A stretch of 5,898 nucleotides of DNA from an uncultured Candidatus Melainabacteria bacterium (lineage in GTDB: Bacteria; Cyanobacteriota; Vampirovibrionia; Gastranaerophilales; Gastranaerophilaceae). The notes beneath the pieces were generated by a model. The model worked only from the letters and a program-made list of their open reading frames with translations. It was not told the DNA's origin and ran no database searches. Positions 1 through 5,080 of the stretch are shown in pieces (the stretch's first letter is position 1; each line of letters starts with the position of its first letter). The stretch covers positions 1-5,898 of the forward strand of contig CAKUQA010000093.1 of assembly GCA_934675225.1 (NCBI GenBank), written 5' to 3'. Position numbers and translations under genes: made by a program.

Positions 1-94
1 CAATTAAGACAGGTAAAGTCATAGCAGCAACTACTCCAATAATTCCCAAAGTTATTAAAACTTCTGCTAACGTAAATCCAAATTTATTTTTCAT
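1..94 (-). CDS. Type IV pilin-like / pseudopilin protein, N-terminal fragment (runs off the left edge)
   Basis: Only the first 31 codons are visible, reading leftwards from an ATG at 94-92. The peptide starts with the short basic leader MKNKFG, followed by FTLAEV and an unbroken hydrophobic stretch. This is a class III (prepilin-type) signal: cleavage by prepilin peptidase is expected after Gly6, leaving a methylatable Phe as residue +1 and the conserved Glu at +5 (Glu11). The hydrophobic helix anchors the subunit in the inner membrane and packs into the core of the pilus or pseudopilus. A good ribosome binding site, AAGGAG, lies at 105-100, five bases before the ATG. The gene has its own near-consensus promoter and diverges from the small gene at 204. 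The globular domain lies outside the window, so major pilin, minor pilin or GspG/GspH-type pseudopilin cannot be told apart. Being next to a D-E-F operon makes it a likely substrate of that machine (inference). Confidence 0.9.
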   Translation of the reverse strand, partial: MKNKFGFTLAEVLITLGIIGVVAAMTLPVLI

Positions 95-132
95 TCAAGC
101 TCCTTGTTATATAAATTCACGTATTTATTCTT

Positions 133-161
133 ATTATACATTATATAATGAATTAAGTCAA
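133..161 (-). promoter_or_regulatory. Sigma-70-type promoter of the pilin-like gene
   Basis: On the minus strand there is a -35 hexamer TTGACT (161-156, five of six consensus bases) and a -10 hexamer TATAAT (138-133, perfect) separated by exactly 17 bases. Transcription would start near position 126, giving a leader of about 32 bases that contains the AAGGAG ribosome binding site at 105-100. The match to consensus is much better than expected by chance even in AT-rich DNA, and the position fits the gene, so this is probably the real promoter. Confidence 0.75.
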
Positions 162-167
162 TATATA

Positions 168-197
168 TTGTCTTTATTCATTATTGAATAGTATCAT
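168..197 (+). promoter_or_regulatory. Candidate promoter of the small HTH gene (would give a leaderless mRNA)
   Basis: On the plus strand TTGTCT (168-173, four of six bases) and TATCAT (192-197, five of six bases) are 18 bases apart. The start point would fall about seven bases after the -10 box, at or next to the ATG at 204, so the message would have little or no leader. This fits the lack of a properly spaced ribosome binding site. A second plus-strand TATAAT at 144-149 has no fitting -35 box and lies inside the divergent promoter. The region is very AT-rich, so chance matches are possible. Confidence 0.4.
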
Positions 198-203
198 TTT
201 GGA

Positions 204-437
204 ATGGATAGAGAAATAAAACTTGAAACAGAAAACTTGGCCCAACAAATAAAATATCTTTCTGCATTAGAGGGGTTAACTGTAAAAAGAGTAAAAGAAT
301 TAGTTAATTTTAAATATAACAAAACAGACAGTAACCGAAATTTAAGCAACAAATTACGCAACAAAACTTTTCGAGTTTCTGAGCTATCCGAGATTTTAGA
401 TATATTAGGCTACGAGATTATTTTAAGGAAAAAGTAA
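204..437 (+). CDS. Small helix-turn-helix-like protein, 77 residues, possible regulator
   Basis: The protein is short, basic and apparently all-helical until its end. Likely helices are residues 11-23, 26-37, 43-54 and 57-69, followed by a short strand YEIILRKK. The segment NLSNKLRNKTFRVSEL (47-61) resembles the recognition-helix region of small XRE/Cro-like DNA-binding proteins, where a polar helix ending in a Lys/Arg-rich turn is followed by a helix carrying a 'LGYEI' end. A DUF6471-type small domain is an alternative. ATG 204 is the only sensible start, because an in-frame stop lies at 189-191. The only purine-rich bases before it are GGA, directly against the ATG, which is too close for a normal ribosome binding site. 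The gene diverges from the pilin-like gene and could regulate the shared intergenic region, but that is inference. It has no obvious terminator. Function is not established. Confidence 0.65.
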   Translation: MDREIKLETENLAQQIKYLSALEGLTVKRVKELVNFKYNKTDSNRNLSNKLRNKTFRVSELSEILDILGYEIILRKK

Positions 438-477
438 CTGTCGAATAATGTTCCAGTTGTTCAAAAAGGACAATTTA

Positions 478-508
478 ATAAGGCGATAGGACAATAAGGC
501 TATAAGGC
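478..508. repeat. Three copies of ATAAGGC
   Basis: The heptamer ATAAGGC occurs at 478-484, 494-500 and 502-508. The first two copies are preceded by A (AATAAGGC), and the first and third are followed by G and A. Spacing is irregular (nine bases, then one base), so this is a degenerate tandem or interspersed small repeat rather than a strict satellite. No function is evident. Confidence 0.5.
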
Positions 509-517
509 GAAACTTTA

Positions 518-546
518 GTGAAAAGTGAGAAGTGAAACGTGAAAAG
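518..546. repeat. Heptamer tandem repeat, four units of GTGAAAA type
   Basis: Four contiguous seven-base units read GTGAAAA, GTGAGAA, GTGAAAC and GTGAAAA, followed by a G that would start a fifth. Only two bases differ from the consensus over 28 bases. A seven-base period is not a multiple of three and the tract is not inside a credible gene, so copy number could vary without affecting a protein. Heptanucleotide tandem repeats (STRR) are known from cyanobacteria; whether this is related cannot be judged from one locus. Confidence 0.75.
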
Positions 547-612
547 ACCTTATCAGATAAGTTCATTTCTTTCATATTTCCAACACTTTTAATCTTCCCC
601 TCGCCAACAAAA

Positions 613-643
613 GGCAAGAGTAGATATTTATCGTCATTCTGAG
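613..643 (+). repeat. 31-base direct repeat, copy 1 (pair of 942-972)
   Basis: This segment matches 942-972 at 29 of 31 positions; the differences are A/G at the fourth base and A/T at the fourteenth. It begins with the right arm of an imperfect hairpin (CTCGCC 600-605 with GGCAAG 613-618) and ends with the first half of the GTCATTCTGAG motif, so the repeat joins two smaller elements in the same order at both places. Confidence 0.85.
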
Positions 644-657
644 CGGAGTGAAGAATC
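632..657 (+). repeat. GTCATTnTGAG hairpin motif, copy 1 (direct)
   Basis: The motif reads CGTCATTCTGAG, then a purine-rich centre, then AGAATC. ATTCT (636-640) can pair with AGAAT (652-656). Related copies lie at 716-742 (inverted), 824-851 and 961-986. I recall similar strings scattered between genes of many bacterial genomes, often mistranslated into spurious small proteins, but I know no established name or function. Confidence 0.75.
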
Positions 658-661
658 TGTT

Positions 662-684
662 CCCTCTCCTAAATTAGGAGAGGG
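662..684. repeat. Perfect 10-base inverted repeat with 3-base loop
   Basis: CCCTCTCCTA (662-671) and TAGGAGAGGG (675-684) are exact reverse complements around the loop AAT. The hairpin is followed on the plus strand by TTAGGGTGAGG instead of a T run, so it is not an ordinary intrinsic terminator. The same hairpin-plus-tail arrangement appears inverted at 779-810 (tail GTTAGAGAGGG on the minus strand), which makes it a repeated element of the cluster. Confidence 0.8.
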
Positions 685-715
685 TTAGGGTGAGGTCTTA
701 ACTTCCCAACCATGC

Positions 716-742
716 GATGTTTCGGCTTTGCCTCAACATGAC
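716..742 (-). repeat. GTCATTnTGAG hairpin motif, copy 2 (inverted)
   Basis: Read on the minus strand this segment is GTCATGTTGAG, a GC-richer centre and AACATC. The arms ATGTT and AACAT pair perfectly (735-739 with 717-721), although both arms differ from those of the other copies. The flanking bases GTC, GAG and the final C are shared with the direct copies. Confidence 0.7.
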
Positions 743-778
743 AGGACTTTCCCCTCGTCCGACAAGACTGGGTTATTT

Positions 779-810
779 ACCCTCTCTAACTCTCCCTAAC
801 CGAGGGAGAG
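779..810 (-). repeat. 8-base inverted repeat with 5-base loop plus GTTAG tail (inverted relative of 662-694)
   Basis: CTCTCCCT (790-797) pairs exactly with AGGGAGAG (803-810) around AACCG. On the minus strand the hairpin is followed by GTTAGAGAGGG, which mirrors the GGTTAGGGTGAGG that follows the plus-strand hairpin at 662-684. It is therefore probably a diverged, oppositely oriented copy of the same element. Confidence 0.65.
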
Positions 811-823
811 AACATTATAATAA

Positions 824-851
824 AGTCATTGTGAGCGAATGCGAAACAATC
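824..851 (+). repeat. GTCATTnTGAG hairpin motif, copy 3 (direct)
   Basis: The copy reads GTCATTGTGAGCGAATGCGA followed by AACAATC. ATTGT (828-832) pairs with ACAAT (846-850). Compared with copy 1, the central C of the left arm has become G and the matching G of the right arm has become C, so pairing is preserved. Confidence 0.75.
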
Positions 852-889
852 CAGCTGATTTTTATAATCTATTACAATACCCCTCTTTT

Positions 890-925
890 GAATTTGTAAG
901 CTCGCTTTAGCTTGCTAACAAATTC
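890..925. repeat. Long hairpin, 13 base pairs with a 4-base bulge
   Basis: GAATTTGTAAGCT (890-902) pairs with AGCTT (909-913) and, after the bulge GCTA, with ACAAATTC (918-925), around the loop CGCTTT. An alternative inner pairing using AGC (899-901) and GCT (914-916) is also possible. No T run follows on either strand, so I do not call it a terminator. It lies directly next to another hairpin at 927-949. Confidence 0.7.
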
Positions 926-926
926 T

Positions 927-949
927 CTCTCTCCCCGTCGGGGCGAGAG
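927..949. repeat. GC-rich imperfect hairpin with 3-base loop
   Basis: CTCTC-T-CCCC (927-936) pairs with GGGG-C-GAGAG (940-949) around GTC, with one internal T/C mismatch. It is the most GC-rich spot of the region and lies about 50 bases after the SDR stop codon on the minus strand. Without a following T run, its use as a terminator is uncertain. Confidence 0.65.
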
Positions 950-972
950 TAGATTTTTATCGTCATTCTGAG
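942..972 (+). repeat. 31-base direct repeat, copy 2 (pair of 613-643)
   Basis: It is 29/31 identical to 613-643. Like copy 1, it starts in the right arm of a hairpin (here 927-949) and runs into a GTCATTCTGAG motif. The shared order shows that a composite unit (hairpin, TAGAT-type spacer, motif) was duplicated or inserted twice about 330 bases apart. Confidence 0.85.
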
Positions 973-986
973 TGAAGCAAAAAAAT
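961..986 (+). repeat. GTCATTnTGAG hairpin motif, copy 4 (direct, decayed arm)
   Basis: The copy reads CGTCATTCTGAGTGAAGCAA followed by an A run and ATC. The left arm ATTCT is intact, but the right arm is AAAAT instead of AGAAT, so one pair is lost. It ends only about 15 bases from the SDR stop codon. Confidence 0.6.
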
Positions 987-1000
987 CCTCCTAAATCTTT

Positions 1001-1804
1001 TTATCCGAATTTTCTTTTCATGCCAAATTTAATCAACTTATTTTGCCAATCAAAAGGAAGCTTGGAAACAAATTCTGCAAATTTCGCATCTTTTCCAACT
1101 GTATAAGAAGGTTTTGGATTATTCAATGCATCAACCTTAACTATTAAATCAACAACTTTATTGACATTCAAACCTTTTTGTCCGTTTTTGTGAGCGTTTG
1201 CAACCATATATTTCATTTCTTTGTCATAATCTTTGCAGTTATTAATTGACTCTTTATTTAATTCTATTGACTTATCCCAAAGAGGTGTTGCAATAACTCC
1301 AGGTTTAATTGAAACAACTTTTAACCCAGACTCTAACGCCATAGCATTGAATAAAATATCTAAAGCTCTTTTTGAGGCACAATAAGGTGCTACAAACGGG
1401 AAAATCCCAAAACTGGACATCGAACTTATATTTATAACCTTTGAACTATCAAGTAATGGTAGTAATTTTTGAGTAAAATCAATATGCGAAAAAGTATTTA
1501 CCTCAAATTGTTTCCTCAAATTATCCACAGAAATTTTTTCCATTACTCCTGCAACAACACAACCTGCTACATTTATCAATGTGTCAATTTTATTTGTTTT
1601 TGATTTTATAAATGCTGCAGCTTGCGAAATACTTTCTTTTCGCTCCATATCAATATAAAAAGGGATTGCACCAATTTGCTCTAAATCTTGAGCATACTTT
1701 TCATTTCTATAACCTGCAAAAACAGTATTTCCATTTACAAGCTTTTGTAATAAAGCTTTTCCTATGCCTGATGTAGTTCCGGTAATTACGTACGTCTTTC
1801 CCAT
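1001..1804 (-). CDS. Short-chain dehydrogenase/reductase (classical SDR), 267 residues
   Basis: This is a complete classical SDR, an oxidoreductase with a single Rossmann fold that transfers hydride between NAD(P)(H) and an alcohol or carbonyl. The cofactor motif TGTTSGIG is at residues 8-15, the NNAG-type motif reads NVAG (78-81), the active-site Asn is N103, the Ser region ISSMSS is at 126-131, YCASK (Y141, K145) holds the catalytic Tyr and Lys, and the KPGVIATP segment (167-174) follows. Arg33 after the second strand suggests preference for NADP(H). The length fits the family. The C-terminal 90 residues, which set substrate choice, do not let me name a substrate. The protein has no signal or membrane segment, so it should be cytoplasmic. 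It starts nine bases after the stop of the platform-protein gene; only a weak GGTGG (1812-1808) precedes the ATG, so its translation may depend on coupling. Why an SDR belongs to this operon is unclear. Confidence 0.95.
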   Translation of the reverse strand: MGKTYVITGTTSGIGKALLQKLVNGNTVFAGYRNEKYAQDLEQIGAIPFYIDMERKESISQAAAFIKSKTNKIDTLINVAGCVVAGVMEKISVDNLRKQFEVNTFSHIDFTQKLLPLLDSSKVINISSMSSFGIFPFVAPYCASKRALDILFNAMALESGLKVVSIKPGVIATPLWDKSIELNKESINNCKDYDKEMKYMVANAHKNGQKGLNVNKVVDLIVKVDALNNPKPSYTVGKDAKFAEFVSKLPFDWQNKLIKFGMKRKFG

Positions 1805-1813
1805 AAACCACCA

Positions 1814-3040
1814 TTAATCAGACATGTAAGAATTAAACAATGGTAAGTACAATGCCAAAGCAAGAGTTAATACAATACTACCGATTACGACCAACATTAT
1901 CGGTTCAATCATTTTGGTCATTGTGTCAATGATACCATCCAACTTTTTATCAATAAAGTTTGTAGCTTGCAATAACATATCACCTAAACGACCTGACTGC
2001 TCACCTGTTGCAATCATAAACAAAATCATTTTAGGCATAACACGTGTTGAACGTAATGCAATAGACAAGTGTTGACCTTGTTGAACTTTTAATGTTGCAG
2101 TTTCTATCTTAGTTTTTAATGTATAGTTAGTCAAAGTAACGTTTGCCAAATACAAACATTCAATAATCGGAACACCTGCATCATAAGCAACCTGCATTAC
2201 GGCTACAAAGTTTGCAAAGTTGGAATACTGAATTAAATCGCTTAACAAAGGCACTTTTAATACAAATTCATCAATTTTTCTTTTACTTGGTTGCCATCTC
2301 ATAATAAAAGTAAAGAAACCGGCAATTGAACCTAAAATAATCGGAACAAAGAACCAATATGTTTTCAAGAAAATACCGGCACTCATCAATGTTGCTGTAA
2401 TCCAAGGCAATTCTTTGCCCATGCCATCAAACATTTCTTTGAATACAGGGAATACGAACATTAACATAACCAATACGATAATAACCGCCAAAACGATTAC
2501 GAACATCGGGTACATTAATGTACCGATAACTTTACCTCTGATTGCTGCTTCTTTTCCTAACAATTCCAACAAACGTTGTAATGTTTTTTCAAGTTCACCG
2601 GAATCTTCACCGGCTTTTACCAAACCAATGTAGATTTGACCAAATTGATCAGGATATTTAGCAATAGTATCTGCAAAAGTTGCACCAGCCATAATCTGAC
2701 GTCTAAGCTCTTTTGCTACAAGTCTAACTTTAAGCTTAGCAGCATCATTTTCAATAAACATTAAAGATTCGATAATCGGAATACCTGATTGAGCCAAGAT
2801 TTGCAAAGTTGATGTAAAGTCCATTCTATCTTGCAAGCCAAGTTTTTTTACTTTGCCTGCTTTGACGTCGACTTTTTTTTCGCCATCTTCTTCGCCTTTG
2901 GCTTTTTCTTCATAAACTTTAGTCGGAATAAAACCAAGTTTTCTGATACTTTCACGAGCTTCTCTTAAACTCTGTGCATCAACTTTCCCTTTAACAATAT
3001 CTTTATTATTCTTTAATGCTATATAATTATATATTGCCAT
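1814..3040 (-). CDS. gspF: Type II secretion / type IV pilus inner-membrane platform protein (GspF/PilC family)
   Basis: The 408-residue protein is the polytopic inner-membrane platform on which the pseudopilus or pilus is built and which couples the ATPase to subunit assembly. A short N-terminal domain (about 1-45) and a charged Lys/Glu/Gly-rich linker (45-67) precede two homologous T2SSF domains, about 73-196 and 274-398. The repeat is visible in matching motifs: SGIPIIE (85-91) with AGVPIIE (288-294), and GEDSGEL (144-150) with GEQSGRL (346-352). Membrane segments are likely at about 172-198, 222-246 and 379-402, the usual three-segment pattern. Length is typical for the family. Its start lies eight bases after the ATPase gene, with a strong ribosome binding site overlapping that gene's stop codon. 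The name gspF follows the D-E-F order; pilC would be equally defensible. Confidence 0.97.
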   Translation of the reverse strand: MAIYNYIALKNNKDIVKGKVDAQSLREARESIRKLGFIPTKVYEEKAKGEEDGEKKVDVKAGKVKKLGLQDRMDFTSTLQILAQSGIPIIESLMFIENDAAKLKVRLVAKELRRQIMAGATFADTIAKYPDQFGQIYIGLVKAGEDSGELEKTLQRLLELLGKEAAIRGKVIGTLMYPMFVIVLAVIIVLVMLMFVFPVFKEMFDGMGKELPWITATLMSAGIFLKTYWFFVPIILGSIAGFFTFIMRWQPSKRKIDEFVLKVPLLSDLIQYSNFANFVAVMQVAYDAGVPIIECLYLANVTLTNYTLKTKIETATLKVQQGQHLSIALRSTRVMPKMILFMIATGEQSGRLGDMLLQATNFIDKKLDGIIDTMTKMIEPIMLVVIGSIVLTLALALYLPLFNSYMSD

Positions 3041-3044
3041 TGTT

Positions 3045-3050
3045 TCTCCT
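3045..3050 (-). promoter_or_regulatory. Ribosome binding site of the platform gene, overlapping the ATPase stop codon
   Basis: AGGAGA on the minus strand lies four bases before the ATG at 3040, and its first two bases are the last two of the TAG stop (3051-3049) of the ATPase gene. Ribosomes finishing the ATPase would pass over this site, which suggests translational coupling. It is the best ribosome binding site inside the operon; the ATPase and SDR starts have poor ones. Confidence 0.75.
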
Positions 3051-5058
3051 ATTCGTTAACAACACCTAATACTCTGACAAATTCGTCAATTGTTGTAAGC
3101 CCGTTAAGTATGTGTGACATACATGATTGGTGTAAAGTTTTCATACCATTTTTAACTGCAGCTTCTTCAATTTCCAAATCGTGAGCACCGAGTGCTACTA
3201 ATTTTTTTATTTCTTTGTTAATTGACATAATTTCATAGACACCAAGTCTGCCTTTATATCCTGTAAAATCACATTTATTACAGCCTTTGGCTCTATAAAT
3301 CGGTTTCTTCATAAATTCCTGAATTTCATTTTCATCAGCAATAATTTGTCTTGCTTCATCATGAGTTGCAAAGTATTCCTCTTTACATTCGTCACATAAT
3401 TTTCTAACAAGACGTTGAGCAATAACCCCTGACAAAGTAGAAGATACCAAGTAATCTTTCGCCCCCATTTCAATCAAACGAGTAACTGTTGCGGCTGCGG
3501 AGTTTGTGTGGACAGTACTTAATACTAAGTGACCTGTCAATGCGGCAGAAATAGCAATTTCTAATGTCTCGTAGTCACGAATTTCACCAACAAGAATAAT
3601 ATCAGGGTCTTGTCTCAAGATTGCTCTCATACAAGATGCAAATGTAATACCTGCTTTTGCATTGATTTGAGATTGGTTAATACCTTCCAGTTTAATTTCT
3701 ATCGGGTCCTCAATTGTTGTAATATTTACGTCTTCATCATTCAAACTTTTTAGTACAGAATACAATGTAGTTGTTTTACCGGAACCGGTAGGTCCTGATG
3801 TTAAGATAATTCCGTTTGGACAGCTAACCATATTCTTAATTTTAACAATATCTTCCGGCGTACCACCAACAAGATTAATATTTTTATCGGCAGCATTCAA
3901 ACTTACAGCAGGCGCCAATACACGGATACAAACCTTTTCCTTTCCGGAAACAGGCAAAGTATTGATACGAAAGTCGTAAGAACCGTTTTTATATTTGATT
4001 GAGAAAGTACCATCCTGAGGTCGTCTGTGTTCAGCAATATTCATTCTTGACAAAACTTTAAAACGGGCAATTACGGAAGTTTCAACTTTTGGAGGAATAT
4101 CAAGAACTTTTTGCAACATACCGTCTTTTCTGTATCTAACAATATATCCTGACAGTCTTGGTTCAATGTGAATATCGGAAACTTTGTTATCAATTGCATT
4201 TGTAATAATCTGGTTAACAAATTTTGCAACAGAACCGGTTGAGTCTTTTAATTGCTTGTCAACCATATCAGCAAGAGATTCTTCAACTTCGAATTCTTCC
4301 GCTTCGCTTTCAATCTCTTTGATAACTTTTTCTGTTTCTTTTTTCTGTTCACTGAAAAAAGTATTCAAACAGTTTTGAAACTCATAATGAGTCATCAATA
4401 ACTGTTTAGGGTTTTGCCCTGTCATATAAATGATATCTTTTAAGACATCAGGTTTAACCGGAGTAACAACACCTAAAATAAGAGTTTTACCATCAGAAGA
4501 AATCGGAATTATTTTATTAGATTTAATAAAATCTTCAGGCAAAATTTTTATAAACTTATCTTGAGATGCAAGCTGCTCAGGCGTAACAAGGTCATAACCT
4601 GTTTGAAGGTGCAAAATCTCCTTCAATTGATCTAGAGTAATAAATCCAAGTTTAAATAAAGTTGAACCTATTGGAATCTTTTGACGTTTGCTCTCAGCTA
4701 AAGCTTGTAACAACTGTACATCATTAATGTAGCCTTTTTGAATTAACAGTTCTCCAAGTTTAACCTGCTTAGATGTTCCGTCATCAGAACCATCTTTTTG
4801 CATTTCTTTTTTTAATGTTGCAATTAAATCAAACAAATCCTGATCAGGGACTTGAATAAATTTAACTTGTTGAGGATAAAAGTCTTTTAACTTGTGGTTT
4901 ATAACTTCTTTATCTGAGGATGAATTTATTGCAACAAACAAGTAATTATCTTTAACACTAATTGGAACAAATTTATATTGTTCCAATAGTGTACTATTTA
5001 CCTTGTTCAGTATTTGCATACTGACACTGTTTTTTAACCTGTTTAAAAGTTCATTCAT
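3049..5058 (-). CDS. gspE: Type II secretion / type IV pilus assembly ATPase (GspE/PilB family) with MshEN domain
   Basis: The cytoplasmic hexameric ATPase powers insertion or extraction of pilin-like subunits at the platform protein. The 669 residues contain: a divergent N-terminal segment (about 1-85); an MshEN domain (about 98-235) with two 24-residue motifs, KLGELLIQKG... (100-123) and PIGSTLFKLG... (129-152), separated by five residues as in known cyclic-di-GMP receptors; an acidic linker (about 238-275); and the ATPase core. Core motifs are the Asp box DIHIEPR (295-301), Walker A GPTGSGKTT (422-430), the Walker B region RQDPDIILVGEIRD (482-495) and the His box GHLVLSTVHTNSA (509-521). 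Two CxxC pairs (C555/C558, C593/C596) form the zinc site typical of GspE/PilB and absent from retraction ATPases, so PilT is excluded. All key residues are present. It follows the secretin gene after 22 bases; no normal ribosome binding site precedes the ATG (only GAAAG directly next to it), so the exact start is slightly uncertain. pilB is the alternative name. Confidence 0.97.
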   Translation of the reverse strand: MNELLNRLKNSVSMQILNKVNSTLLEQYKFVPISVKDNYLFVAINSSSDKEVINHKLKDFYPQQVKFIQVPDQDLFDLIATLKKEMQKDGSDDGTSKQVKLGELLIQKGYINDVQLLQALAESKRQKIPIGSTLFKLGFITLDQLKEILHLQTGYDLVTPEQLASQDKFIKILPEDFIKSNKIIPISSDGKTLILGVVTPVKPDVLKDIIYMTGQNPKQLLMTHYEFQNCLNTFFSEQKKETEKVIKEIESEAEEFEVEESLADMVDKQLKDSTGSVAKFVNQIITNAIDNKVSDIHIEPRLSGYIVRYRKDGMLQKVLDIPPKVETSVIARFKVLSRMNIAEHRRPQDGTFSIKYKNGSYDFRINTLPVSGKEKVCIRVLAPAVSLNAADKNINLVGGTPEDIVKIKNMVSCPNGIILTSGPTGSGKTTTLYSVLKSLNDEDVNITTIEDPIEIKLEGINQSQINAKAGITFASCMRAILRQDPDIILVGEIRDYETLEIAISAALTGHLVLSTVHTNSAAATVTRLIEMGAKDYLVSSTLSGVIAQRLVRKLCDECKEEYFATHDEARQIIADENEIQEFMKKPIYRAKGCNKCDFTGYKGRLGVYEIMSINKEIKKLVALGAHDLEIEEAAVKNGMKTLHQSCMSHILNGLTTIDEFVRVLGVVNE

Positions 5059-5080
5059 CTTTCAATAATAGTTAGTTTAA

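Larger units (their letters stand above)
438..1000. other. Gene-free intergenic region rich in short repeats and hairpins
   Basis: This 563-base stretch lies between two genes whose ends face each other: the small plus-strand gene and the minus-strand SDR. I see no credible gene in it. The longer open frames (plus strand 717-899, minus strand 617-423) run through repeat sequence and have compositions that change abruptly along their length. The left part holds small tandem repeats (478-546). From about 596 to 986 there is a dense set of hairpin-forming repeats in both orientations, listed separately. Hairpins here are not followed by clean T runs on either strand, so I do not call an intrinsic terminator, although the structures could still stop or slow transcription arriving from both sides. 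Confidence 0.8.

Noticed and set aside
549..561. Palindrome CTTATC-A-GATAAG followed by T-rich sequence, as a terminator of the small gene
   Set aside because: The stem is short and AT-only apart from its ends, the loop would be one to three bases and the T tract is interrupted; too weak to call.
423..617. 64-codon open frame on the minus strand
   Set aside because: It covers the ATAAGGC and GTGAAAA repeats and overlaps the end of the small plus-strand gene; no ribosome binding site or recognisable protein pattern.
717..899. 60-codon open frame on the plus strand
   Set aside because: It is translated straight through the inverted motif copy, the CTCTCCCT hairpin and another motif copy, has no ribosome binding site, and resembles the spurious proteins such repeats often generate.
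596..986. CRISPR array
   Set aside because: The repeats are irregularly spaced, differ in sequence and orientation, and no cas genes are present.
2415..2633. 72-codon open frame on the plus strand inside the platform gene
   Set aside because: Low-complexity Asn/Ile/Thr-rich shadow of the membrane segment coding sequence of the minus-strand gene.
4184..4378. 64-codon open frame on the plus strand inside the ATPase gene
   Set aside because: Ser-rich shadow of the acidic linker coding sequence; the minus-strand gene is unambiguous.
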